Source of the DNA: Hanleya hanleyi
Taxonomy: Eukaryota; Mollusca; Polyplacophora; Lepidopleurida; Hanleyidae
Direction of reading: 5' to 3'
Length of the DNA: 64,000 nucleotides
NCBI GenBank assembly: GCA_036873755.1
Contig: JAVTVY010017318.1
Location: 1-64,000 of the forward strand
The notes below the pieces were generated by a model, which worked only from the letters and a program-made list of their open reading frames with translations, did no database searches and was not told the DNA's origin. A program made the position numbers and the translations under genes. Positions 33,199 through 43,257 of this stretch are shown here, one piece after another. The first letter of the stretch is position 1; every line of letters begins with the position of its first letter.

Positions 33199-33302
33199 AT
33201 TCAGCAAGATGTCCGAATAAAAGCGATCCTGAACATTCCAACAGAGGCGACAGCACAGCCCATCGCATGCACTAGCCGTAGTGATGATCCGCTCAGAAGG
33301 AG
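33199..33302 (+). other. Exon of the transposase-like gene (second)
   Basis: Preceded by CTTCTCAACAG and followed by GTATGTCATC. Open in the phase set by the donor after TGG at 32652-32654; encodes IQQDVRIKAILNIPTEATAQ and then DDPLRRR. Ends after two bases of a codon, which the next exon completes. Confidence 0.6.
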
Positions 33303-33919
33303 GTATGTCATCTCCACATTTCCCTTTGTGTCCAATTATTTATTATCTAGCACGCCGGTAAGTTTCTTGGTAAATCACAAATACCTATATTGCATGGGTC
33401 AGTCCTGTGCGATATTCTAAACTCCACCTTCATATTTTGGCATCAGATCGCCAGCAGTAAATGCAATCGCTCTATACAACTCGGCCACCTCAGCCCCCCC
33501 CCCTCCCCCCCAAAAATTAGGGAGATTGGCGTCTTCATTGCATACATTTACTAGTCCTGTGACAGGCTGTATAATGATGCAGCTGCTAACTTTAGGTATA
33601 CTTATTGACCATGAAAGTGTCATCAAAATAATGGATATAACTGTTTCCTTGTTTGTAAATGGCATTAGTACATGTTTATATTTAACATTTCCTTGACACT
33701 TTTTTCAATGCATTACTCCAACAAAACAACATGCATGGTTGTTGGGATGTTCTTTGTTGTAAACTCATTTTTGTATAGTGAATAGAACACCTATGTACAT
33801 TGATCCATATTTTTGAATTTGTAAATTCCTCTATTCCGTATTTAGTACCAAAGAAGATAAACTATTACGTTAATAATGACTTGTGTATGTCATATCACCC
33901 TGCATGCCTTTTTTTTCAG

Positions 33920-34005
33920 TACTAGGTCTACTTTGAAATTTGTGGGACGCAGGATCCGCCATGAATGGTTTAATGCCACAAGCAACACAAATGAGTGGTA
34001 CATTG
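33920..34005 (+). other. Exon of the transposase-like gene (third)
   Basis: Acceptor TTTTTTTTCAG, donor G|GTAAGTATTG. Encodes STRSTLKFVGRRIRHEWF and then SNTNEWYI; leaves one base that joins the next exon to give Gly. Confidence 0.65.
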
Positions 34006-34417
34006 GTAAGTATTGCAAAATATGGATTCATCATAATTAACACTAAAAATATAAATCAACTTGAGTTAGCGAATTGTGATTTAACATCGCTGTCAACAAT
34101 ATTTCAATCATATCATGACATTTGGGTCCTCTTTCTCTTCACACTCAGGGCCCAATGAGTAGCATCCTATTATGTTTTTTCACCCAGAAAGCCCATGGAT
34201 GCCGCAATTGTCTCTTATGGCAAGCTATGTAGACAAGCTGAGGCCCTTAATTATTTCCATGACGTGGGGTGTGTACAACATTCCATGTCCTTGGCCCAGC
34301 CCAACAACACCCAAGGTCAATCCTCGGAAGCCCCACGGGCCATTAGCATTGTCATGGATTGTGAACATGCATCTTGTGACTTCAACTTACAATATTTCAT
34401 ATCATTTCCATTCTCAG

Positions 34418-34557
34418 GTGAAGTGATCCGTCTTGTCAGTGGGGAAGATGGAAAGACGTCAGCTGAACATGAAGTGCAGTATGATGGGGACGATGAATGT
34501 TATATAGTCGATCATCTCCTGGCAGACTACCAAGACAAGTCACTGACGTTCTTATAA
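34418..34557 (+). other. Terminal exon of the transposase-like gene
   Basis: Acceptor CCATTCTCAG. Continues the domain directly (I-G-EVIRLVSGEDGKTS), then QYDGDDECYIVDHLLADY and a stop at 34555. GGGAAATAAACTT about 25 bases on contains an AATAAA poly(A) signal (about 34584). Confidence 0.65.
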
Positions 34558-34599
34558 TAGTATGTATTTCTGTCATTCTGTGGGAAATAAACTTCTCCA

Positions 34600-35890
34600 T
34601 TCACACCACAGGCCCTAAAAGGAAGGGGGGGGGGGGCGGAGGGTGAAGTGTCGAAATATGGGGCCTCTATACATCAACCCATACTTTGTGTTTTTCTACA
34701 AAAAGCATGGGGTTATGAACATATGTAAAAAGAGACCACATATTTCAACAGTTCACCCCCAAACCACCCCATCCTCCCAAAACTGTGAAGGACTGTTTTG
34801 TGATGACAACCATATATCTTCTTGACTAATGTCATGAATGTTAGGAGAATTTCTCTGTACACAGGCGTTAAGGGAACTGTTCTTATCTGATTAATTACAA
34901 GACAAAACCTATGTGTAAAGATCTCATCTTATCATGCACATCAGGGGAGGTAATCCAAGTTGTCTCCCCTGATTTGAATGAGATGAAATAACCTTCTAAT
35001 AATCACATTTCCAAGGTATTATTGACCAATGGCATCGTTAGTCATTCAAAAGTGTAGTTAATATGAAAGTTAAGGTGTAAATATTGTACAGGAAATGTGA
35101 TTTCTATTCTTTTATTTCAATTTGTTCCCTATTTATTTCCCTTCTCCACTAAATGAAAGTCTTGAACTAGCTTATACATGTGCATGTATAACCTTATCTG
35201 AAGTAGTGTAAAGGGTTAATATCTACTCATTTATATTCATGATCCAGTCCTACCTCACTCATTCATATTCATTACACACTTTCAAGTAGTCCCACATGTA
35301 AAATGGCTGCCTCCAGTACAAATGTTTTCGGACTTCCTGTGTTTTTTTATATATGGTTTTAGGTGTTTCCTTCAGCATATGTGTACATAGTGACTTCCAG
35401 TAGTGTTCTTTGTGGTTTGAAGATCTGTTTGGATGTAAATTTGGATTTGAAATCATTGATTCAACTTTGCTGTTTCTTCAGCTGTATGAGGTATGTTATG
35501 TATATTTGGATGATCAGATCACTGTATATTGCATTTAATTCGGCATATTCAGCTCTTCATTTGTGTGAATTTTCATGGTGTAGGTCAATCCCAGGCCCTT
35601 TTAATGTATGTAATTTTCATAAGGTGTGGTTTTTTTTTACTTCTCGGCCATGTTTGTGGGGTTTGCCCTTAACACTTGGTGTTCATTGAAAAACAGGGAA
35701 TTACGCTTTGTGTTTATTGCTGAGAACTATGCGTCACCTATGGTGAACCATTGGTGCCACATCCTGAGGAGAATTATTCCAACGAATTTTTCCTTAAACG
35801 TGACTACGACAATTCTTTGGATTTCTGGTTTATTGCTGTTCTTCATTTTGGTGACAACGGATACAATGAAGCACACAGCTCCATCCTACT
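34600..35890. other. No gene recognised
   Basis: G run at 34625-34637, then AT-rich unique sequence. The hydrophobic frame at 35626-35901 has no recognised family. Confidence 0.35.
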
Positions 35891-35915
35891 ATGACATTTG
35901 AATTCGGATTCAGTG

Positions 35916-36893
35916 CATGGGAGCTTGAAATAAAAGAATTAACGAGGTATGGGTATTATAATATATTAACAGGGAGCCCAAGCGAGGAGTCGACACCCCC
36001 ACATCGGCACCCTCACCAAAGTACGATATGTGCCATTATTCCACCGTTCCGCATGCCACACCCCGCAATCATCGTCAACCAAGCTCGTCAGACAACAAAC
36101 AAAACATGTACCATACCATTTTTATCCGACCGCATCGATGGAAAAGGAAATCAGGAGAAAATCGGCAGCAAACTGGCCAAACACGCTCCTTTGGCCTCAT
36201 CTACCGGAAGACGAATGACGTATCTGCGTTTGTGGCGCGACCAAGAACACGTGACCAGCTAATGACTCGGTTAACCCTTTGGTACGCCTGACACAATATC
36301 AGTCACATCATGCTCCATGGTCACACACAGCCAGAAGCTCGTGCAGACTGACTATAATACACAGTGGATGACCAACAACGCATATCTGTGAACCTCAATA
36401 AATGGTATGCCATGTGCTGATAGTTAAAATTGTTTGAGACGATCAATTGATATACAGTCAGTCTGCACGAGCTTCTGGCTGTGTGTGACCATGGAGCATG
36501 ATGTGACTGATATTGTGTCAGGCGTACCAAAGGGTTAACCGAGTCATTAGCTGGTCACGTGTTCTTGGTCGCGCCACAAACGCAGATACGTCATTCGTCT
36601 TCCGGTAGATGAGGCCAAAGGAGCGTGTTTGGCCAGTTTGCTGCCGATTTTCTCCTGATTTCCTTTTCCATCGATGCGGTCGGATAAAAATGGTATGGTA
36701 CATGTTTTGTTTGTTGTCTGACGAGCTTGGTTGACGATGATTGCGGGGTGTGGCATGCGGAACGGTGGAATAATGGCACATATCGTACTTTGGTGAGGGT
36801 GCCGATGTGGGGGTGTCGACTCCTCGCTTGGGCTGCCTGTTAATATATTATAATACCCATACCTCGTTAATTCTTTTATTTCAAGCTCCCATG
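35916..36893. mobile_element. 978-bp palindromic element with nearly identical 438-bp arms
   Basis: Arms 35916-36353 and 36456-36893 are equal in length and, where I compared them, differ at one base (GGGAGCCC against GGCAGCCC); the spacer is 102 bp. Flanks carry an imperfect direct repeat (TGACATTTGAATTCGGATTC at 35892 and TGACATTTCATTCGGATGAC at about 36902), a possible target duplication. No transposase frame; the mirrored frames are identical only because the arms are. Confidence 0.85.
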
Positions 36894-36923
36894 GTGCAGT
36901 GTGACATTTCATTCGGATGACTG

Positions 36924-37612
36924 ATAGGGATCACTTTACTGTGATAGGAACCTATTTCGTGTCGGAACTTTTACAGATACATTACGAAACTTTGTGCATT
37001 CCTAATGATTACCACAGATGCAGATGAGATGGGACTAAACAGCATGAACTGATGAATGGAAAGGTCATTTTTTCTATAAGACCATAGTCCAGTCGGCCAT
37101 AGTGGCTGTCTGAGAAATCTCAAAGTCAGGATATCAATTTCCCATTTGAGTATGAAATACTACAACAAAACTTGACAACATTTTTTGCCCATGTCAAAGA
37201 AGAATTAAATGACAAGCAATGTATTACCTTAATACCATGAAATCACATTCAGCATTCAAACTGTGAAAATCGAAAATGTATAATGTAAACTCACCAGTAG
37301 CTGAGTAGTTTGTAAATGTTCCCCACATGCATACCGCTCCATGTGTATCTTCTGATCAAGTAAACTAACCCTGCAGCATTTCCTTCCCTGAAAACCCAGG
37401 TCCGGGTACACCACAGCATGCATGCGTGTCAAGACAGACAGCTGCTAGCATACACATGTACATGTAGTGCAGAGGCGAGACTGGTCAGTTTATCAGTTTA
37501 TGGCAGAGAAACCGGTAACTGGTCATCCAGTTTCATGTAGCTGTAAATGGAGTATGCCCATCCTGTGAATGCTAGTGGACATTGAAGCTGGAATAACTTC
37601 ATGCATGTTCTA
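36924..37612. other. No gene recognised
   Basis: Unique-looking sequence; ACACATGTACATGTAG word near 37452. Confidence 0.35.
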
Positions 37613-37617
37613 TTCAA

Positions 37618-38560
37618 CAGGTTGGGGGAAATACCTTGATCGAGGTATTATACCTTTATCAGGGTATTATACCTCGATCTAGGTATAGGCCTATACCTCG
37701 ATTGGGGTATAGGGCTATTTCAACTTCAGTTTTTGTATATTTATGGAAAATGTGGACATCCACACATACCCCGAACTGCAGGGATCTTTCAACAACATCT
37801 ATGGCTTCATTGTTCCATGATTTTCACAGCAACTTATTGCTTCGTTTTATGCGACTAATCATTCAAATTAGCCACTTTAATATTTCAAAAATGAAACATG
37901 GCTTCAAATGACATGTTCGGTGAAATTTATTATGTAAATGAAAATGGCATGTAATGGCATACTTCCATCTCAAAGTCATATCCAAGTTGCATGGATGTAG
38001 ATGCACTGACTGATGAATAAATTAGACTAAATTGTCTGATGCAATGCACAATCTCCTAGCATGCGCACACATGGCAGTCATAATACCCCGAGCAGAGGTC
38101 TGTTTTTTATGTGCACATGCTAGCAGTTTAGATTATGTGTCTGTCAGTTAAACTTGGTTTATTAACAAGGCATTGCCTCTCAAATCCTGCAATTTGCGCA
38201 TGACCTTGACATGGAAGTATGCCACCACATGCTGTTTTCATTTACAGAATAAATATCACCGAATATGTCATTTGAAGCCATGTTCCATTTTTGAAATTTT
38301 GAAGAGGCTAATTTGAATGATTAGTCGCATAAAACGAAGGAATACATTGATGTGAAAATCATGGAACAATGAAGCCATAGATGCTGTTAAAAGATTGATG
38401 CAGTCCGGCGTATTTGTGGATATCCACATTTTCCATAAATATATAAAAACTGAAGTTGAAATAGCCCTGTACCCCAATCGAGGTATAGGCCTATACCTCG
38501 ATCGAGGTATAATACCCCGATCAAGGTATAATACCTCGATCAAGGTATTTTCCCCGACCT
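37618..38560. mobile_element. MITE, CAGGTYGGGG termini, TTCAA target duplication
   Basis: Left arm 37618 to about 37945 and right arm about 38240 to 38560 are inverted copies over about 320 bases. Flanked by TTCAA on both sides (37613-37617, 38561-38565). Subterminal parts are arrays of AGGTATAATACCTCGATC-type units, themselves palindromic around TCGATCGA. Termini match the 13549 element, so both belong to one family although the interiors differ. Confidence 0.82.
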
Positions 38561-38569
38561 TTCAATTCA

Positions 38570-39100
38570 AGACTTGGGTCCCTGCTTCTACCTGGCATAA
38601 CATGTACACGTATAACATGGGGCAGGTCTTTGTGGATGAATGTTTGAATCTAAGGCCCTTGCAGATTAGATAGGAAGAACATGTAATTCATTTATTGAAA
38701 GAGTAAAACTGGGTAACTTCTATTATACATGATAATAAATAACAATAAATGCATATCTGATTAATTACAAATTGTTTATTTCTGTTCTATTGATATAAGC
38801 AATCACTGGTAATTGCTATTTACTCTGCAAAGGCCTTTGGTTTTAGCTGTACAGATAGCATGCCACTTTTCACCAGGGGGACATCTATGAATTTCTGGAG
38901 ATTTACAAGGCACATTTCAAGGTTTTTCAATCACTGTTTGAATGCAGGGCAGGATGTTACATTTTCATGTTCAGTATTTGTTCAAACTTTTGTAATTCTT
39001 CGACATGGGCATAAACAATGAATAGGATATGCTCTAGTATTTGCTAATTACATGTGGAAACCTTCCTGGGACTTTGCCATTTCTGAACCGAGAAAACTGA
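38570..39100. other. No gene recognised
   Basis: AT-rich sequence without repeats seen elsewhere in the window. Confidence 0.35.
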
Positions 39101-39109
39101 CATTAAATG

Positions 39110-40260
39110 GCCGAGTATACTATGGCCTTAAAGCCAAGGGGGATGAAAGAGATTTTGACATTTTTTGTCAGGTTGAAATTTTGAAAAAGGCACTAAATTA
39201 TGAAGGGCGCATTATTTCATCCCAGAAAGATAGGAAACACAATTAAACACAAGAAAATATGACTATTTCTTTGAACTAATTCGAAAAAAATGACTGTGGA
39301 ACAAAATTGATAAAAAATGTAGTGGATTTTTTTAAGTAAAATTTGGAAATTGAAGTAATGTGGTGACTGTTTAACTCCCGAATAAAGTTGAATCATATCT
39401 TCGTTGAGGTCAAACAAGAATGACCTACTTGAAGTTGTTGGAAAATAGAATGCTACACGTGGTCAAGCAAACTGAATTGTTCTGGAAAATGGCGATTCAC
39501 ATTTCTTCCTGCTCAGGTGGACTATTTCCGGCCTCGATGAATTAACCCTTCGCAAAAAACTAAACACCTGTCAATCAAAGTCAACTGAATGAGACAGTCA
39601 TTGAACGTATTGTTGTTGTTTATACATGTTATGGACGATATCTTCGACATGCCTACTTGCGCGTATGAATATTATTAACATGTGATGGGTCACCTTGTTT
39701 GGGAAAGAAGCACGCACTGTCACTTTCCGACCTGTGTGATTTCAAAGCGCTGAATTCGATTTCTTTGCCAACAGATGGACTTAAAAGTACGTATCTAACT
39801 GTGTATTTGTGGAAAATTTGAATTCAATATCTGCTGTAGTTTATTTTCTATTGAATTATCTTTATTTCCTTGTGACGTCTGAGGAAAAATGGCGAAATTT
39901 CAGCGGTATTTTGTGTTCACGTGCACAGTCGAAATATGTAAGTGCGGCCACGTGCTTCAGGCGAAATGGATACTTTCGCTCGTAGGACCTCCAAAACTTA
40001 GTTGTCATTTTATTTATCGTTTTCCTGGCCTGTTATAGTATTTATTTTCTGAGTCGCTTCACGAAATTCTTTGTCATTTCATTACAAAGGTTTGAAAAAA
40101 AATTCCCCCCCCCAAAAAAAATACATGTTTTGGTCATTTCATGTCTCATGGCATCACTGTGTCATAAAATTTAGGCATTATAATGATGAGGGGCGTTTTT
40201 GGAAATTTAGACTTGACAAAAAATTTCAAATATCCTGATGATCCTTAATATCAATAACTG
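39110..40260 (+). repeat. Dispersed repeat of about 1.15 kb (partner of 60165-62450)
   Basis: Collinear, in inverted orientation, with 60165-62450: TTTTTTGTCAGGTTGAAATT, GACTATTTCTTTGAACTAA, AATGGCGATTCACATTTCTTCC, GAAAAATGGCGAAATTTCAGC, GGGGCGTTTTTGGAAATTTAG. The two ends resemble each other in inverse orientation (TTTTTTGTCAGGTTGAAATT and AATTTAGACTTGACAAAAAA), so it may be a DNA transposon relic. Another partial copy lies at 63290-63480. Confidence 0.72.
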
Positions 40261-40721
40261 TTTGTACTGAATTGAACTTTTCAGGAGGACATGGTAATTA
40301 TTAATATAACATGTATAAACAGCAATTTGAAACTCTTATCTCCGGAAATCGACTGTTTATGCCATAAGACCGTCACTTGCATACACTAGTGTTATCGTTT
40401 TCATTCTGCATCCTTTAACTGGGCATTATTGAACTGAAATTTATTTCTATGTGTTGATATGTACACTACCATTTCAAGGAAGTTAGTACTTTTGTGTAAA
40501 CACACTGAATTAAGGATATGCCCAGTTGTAGGGAAATTTATTTGATTTACCCGGTTTATATATATTAAAACCTCATTCATTCTACATATGTCTTCTGTGT
40601 TGACTGGAGGGAAACGACTTCTAACTTCTAATTTTCAGACGCACTGTATGACAGGTAGTGCCAATCCATGACACTGCCATTGTAATGAAATCTTTGAAAT
40701 AAATAGCAAGGTTGGTACGGT
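40261..40721. other. No gene recognised
   Basis: AT-rich, short frames only. Confidence 0.35.
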
Positions 40722-40845
40722 GGCAAGGCTTTGGTGTAAGACCTCCCATTGAAAAGGTAATATCCTGGACAAAAGACTGACAATACAACTTGCAGCAGAT
40801 CCTTTGTCAATTATATTTCGTGAGTCTTACACCAAATCGTTGCCG
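40722..40845 (+). mobile_element. 124-bp MITE, hAT-like, copy 1
   Basis: GGCAAGGCTTTGGTGTAAGAC at the left faces GTCTTACACCAAATCGTTGCC at the right. Nearly identical to 54597-54719. The flanking 8 bases (GGTACGGT and GGTGGTGG) agree only partly, so the target duplication has drifted or one junction changed. Confidence 0.85.
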
Positions 40846-41254
40846 GTGGTGGCACCTTCTTCGAAATGTGATATCACGATAAGATACCAGACAATGAATC
40901 TTTTCTTTTGTAAAAATGTCAGTAATTCTTCTGTTGTAAACCGTAATGGTGGAGGAGTAAACCTGTTCGAATTCAGGCCATGTTTCACGAGAATTTTGAC
41001 GAGATAAGCCAATGCTGGAAATGTTTGAGTGCTTCGATGTGTCATGGAAGCTACTTGCGAATGTTAACGTGGAAGTGCCTGAATCGTATGCTACTAGCGA
41101 ACGGTATTTTGCTGATAGAGAAAGGCTGGTTGAACCTGGGGGCTAACGTTGATGGCGTTGGTAAATCTCATCATTCACCACGCTGCATGACGGAACGAAT
41201 CTATACAATTGTGCGATGACATTTTCTCGAGTCCCACTCACTACGAGTGGGACA

Positions 41255-41460
41255 ATCCAGTGTGTAACTTACGTGATTACATGATTGATCCAATGTGTAA
41301 CTCACGTGATTGCGTGATTGATCCAGTATGTAACTTGTGTGATTGATCCAGTGTGTAACTTACGTGACTGCATGATTGATCCAGAGGGTAACTTACGTGA
41401 TTGCGTCATTGATTCAGTGTGTAACTTACGTCAATGAGTGATTTTCGCAGTGTGTAATTC
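41255..41460 (+). repeat. Tandem repeat, 25-36 bp, about seven copies
   Basis: Variable-length units of CAGTGTGTAACTTACGTGAT followed by TGCGTGATTGATC; one unit is shortened. Confidence 0.82.
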
Positions 41461-41496
41461 CCAATAATCACTTGTCCTCTTCTACCGACATAACCT

Positions 41497-41991
41497 GTGC
41501 AATTCCCAAGGATGTATCAGGACGTTTTTTTGCTAAATGTTAACGAAGATACCGACTTGCTAAAAATTATTCTATTTGCTGGCGACACTAGTGTTTTACA
41601 CTCAGCCAAAAACATGGCTGATTCTATTAATGTTATATCTCCGGAACTGAACAAACGGTGTACATGGTTTTGTTCTAATCACATGTCACTGAACTTACAG
41701 AAAACAAAATAAATGGCGATCAACGCGAACATAAGAAAGTACATAGGACACTCGCCTCGACTTTATATTTCCAGCCAAGAAATTGAACAAGTTAACAATT
41801 TCAGATTCCGCAGAATTATTCTGAATAATAAACTAAGCTGGGCAACTCTAATTGCCCAGCTTAATTGCAACTCTTCCAAAGACGTTGATCGAAATATTGA
41901 AGTTAATAATCATATCAAAGACCCCGTGAATAAAAAGTTTTTTCTCCATCGTATTCCCGGACTCAACATACTGTTACGTTCTCTGTGGTAA
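41497..41991 (+). pseudogene. LINE reverse transcriptase fragment, decayed
   Basis: A frame with FAGDTSVLHSAKN, WFCSNHMSLNLQKTK, an in-frame stop at 41710-41712, then YISSQEIEQVNNFRF, ILNNKLSWATLI and further residues to 41991. It corresponds to reverse transcriptase motif C (normally F/YADD) and the thumb region of a CR1/jockey-like LINE. The second position of the catalytic pair is Gly instead of Asp, and the LG after NNFRF has become RR, so the copy is dead. No N-terminal part or tail is visible. Confidence 0.72.
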
Positions 41992-42049
41992 CACTTATAC
42001 AATTCGCTAAATTTTAGTCACTCTTTCCAGTAAGTGTCAACGCACGCAC

Positions 42050-42480
42050 CCCTTCTTTTCCCAATTCAGGCCAGCAAGTGGCTCACAGTGAAAATATAGG
42101 AGGACATTTGCCAAAATATAGAAGTATAGGAATTTTCTTAATAAAATATAGGAAATAAGAAGTGTAAGATAGGTCACTACAACATTGTATGTTCCAACCT
42201 GGCAGTTTTCTGGTGTTTGATAAAATTATTTTCAGTAAATGCGGTCATAGTGGTGATTGAGGAGACCCGTCCTGCTGCTTGGTTGAAAAAAGAGATTTAT
42301 ATGTTTTCATATTTGCCGAGCTAAAATGTATTTCCTCATACCAATTTGACAATCATTGCAGAGCATTGGTGAAAGTTTTATGAGAAAAGGTCAAAATATA
42401 GGAAATATAGGAGGTTTTGAGTAAAATGTAGGAAAATGACTAAAAATTATAGGAAAATATAGGAAATATAGGAGGCATTT
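42050..42480 (+). repeat. AT-rich region with AATATAGGA words
   Basis: AAATATAGGA occurs many times at irregular spacing, densest at 42400-42475. No coding capacity. Confidence 0.55.
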
Positions 42481-42533
42481 GCGGGCCTGCCAATTACAGG
42501 TCTTACCTTTGCTTAATTGAACCTGTATCTATC

Positions 42534-42775
42534 CTTAAAGGTGAAATGCAAAGGTTTTTAAATTCTCCGTTTTACATTTACTACAGGTTGAATAATGATA
42601 GAAATACCCGTATATATACTTCACTTGTATTAATTTGAATTATCTGGTCTGGTAGAATCTTTTTAAAAGTTGGTACTCCTAGCCCAGCTGAATACATATT
42701 TGCAAAACGTCATCTTTCCTTGATTGCGACGTCACGTCAGACCAGCAGCCCGGAGACTGAACGTTACAGGTATTG
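42534..42775 (+). repeat. Flank repeat, inverted partner of about 49960-50190
   Basis: TTAAAGGTGAAATGCAAAGG at 42534 is the reverse complement of CCTTTGCATTTCACCTTTAA at about 50170. Weaker similarity continues through CTGGTAG and GTTGGTA words. The pair brackets the full-length LINE in opposite orientations. Confidence 0.55.
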
Positions 42776-42797
42776 ATGTCCGGCCAGGTGGTCTGAT

Positions 42798-42833
42798 GAA
42801 TAGAATAGAATAGAATAGAATAGAATAGAATAG
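42798..42833 (-). repeat. (GAATA)n, the 3' microsatellite tail of the LINE
   Basis: Seven units of GAATA on the plus strand, that is TATTC on the element strand, directly after its 3' untranslated region. LINEs of this group commonly end in a short microsatellite instead of poly(A). Confidence 0.8.
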
Positions 42834-43257
42834 TTTATTCAGCTGATCACAGCGCCCTCTAGAGGCATACAATCACAGTCTCCCCCCCCCCGTCATTGAC
42901 ATTGATTATTCCCGGAAACAACAATTCATTTAACAATGTTAATAACATACGGAAACAGGGTGAATAAGTGTCTTCTGGCCATAATTTCAGTTCACATGCG
43001 GGAAGCGATCGCCCGAGATGGCTCAATTCCACTCTCCTATTGACGACCGCTACCTGCAGTGGTCCGAAATCTCACCAAGCCCGGTCAGGCCGCCAGGTTG
43101 AGTGGAAAATCGGGTCCATTCTCGACCTCCACCTGATAACTAGCCCAGCCAAGTGGGGGTGACCAGGAGACACTTACAATAGAAACCTTAATGCATGGAT
43201 GAAAATGATCCATAATGAATATATGATAAACTGTTTCATGAAAAAAACTCTAGCTAG

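Larger units (their letters stand above)
30032..34557 (+). pseudogene. Mutator-like transposase / YqaJ-like nuclease gene, multi-exon, with frameshifts
   Basis: One long 5' exon (30032-32654) and three short exons (33199-33302, 33920-34005, 34418-34557). I start at the tandem ATG at 30032 (MMGRPKIRRTMRF), since the frame before it opens on TTG. Residues about 90-370 are a Mutator-type transposase domain: CDGGWSKRSHKHTYNA with Asp238, DGDSS at 332-336, and ECANHAVK at 356-363. After a frameshift (31300-31480) comes NTTNLAENWM and a YqaJ/lambda-exonuclease-like domain with RLTASNFG, YGLSQERA, GATPDGIV and GLIEVTN. The last should read E-x-K, but Thr replaces Lys. A second shift near 32470 restores VVRTTNPYQIHIERIYPD. 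Splice phases agree at all three introns (0, 2, 1). The final exons encode FVGRRIRHEWF... EWYIGEVIRL... QYDGDDECYIVD, resembling a Tudor/chromo-like barrel. It could be a decaying transposon, a gene derived from one, or an intact gene with sequencing indels. Confidence 0.7.

Noticed and set aside
36028..36781. Identical 87-121 residue frames on both strands at 36 kb
   Set aside because: Identical only because the arms of the palindrome are; no family features and no start or stop context beyond chance.
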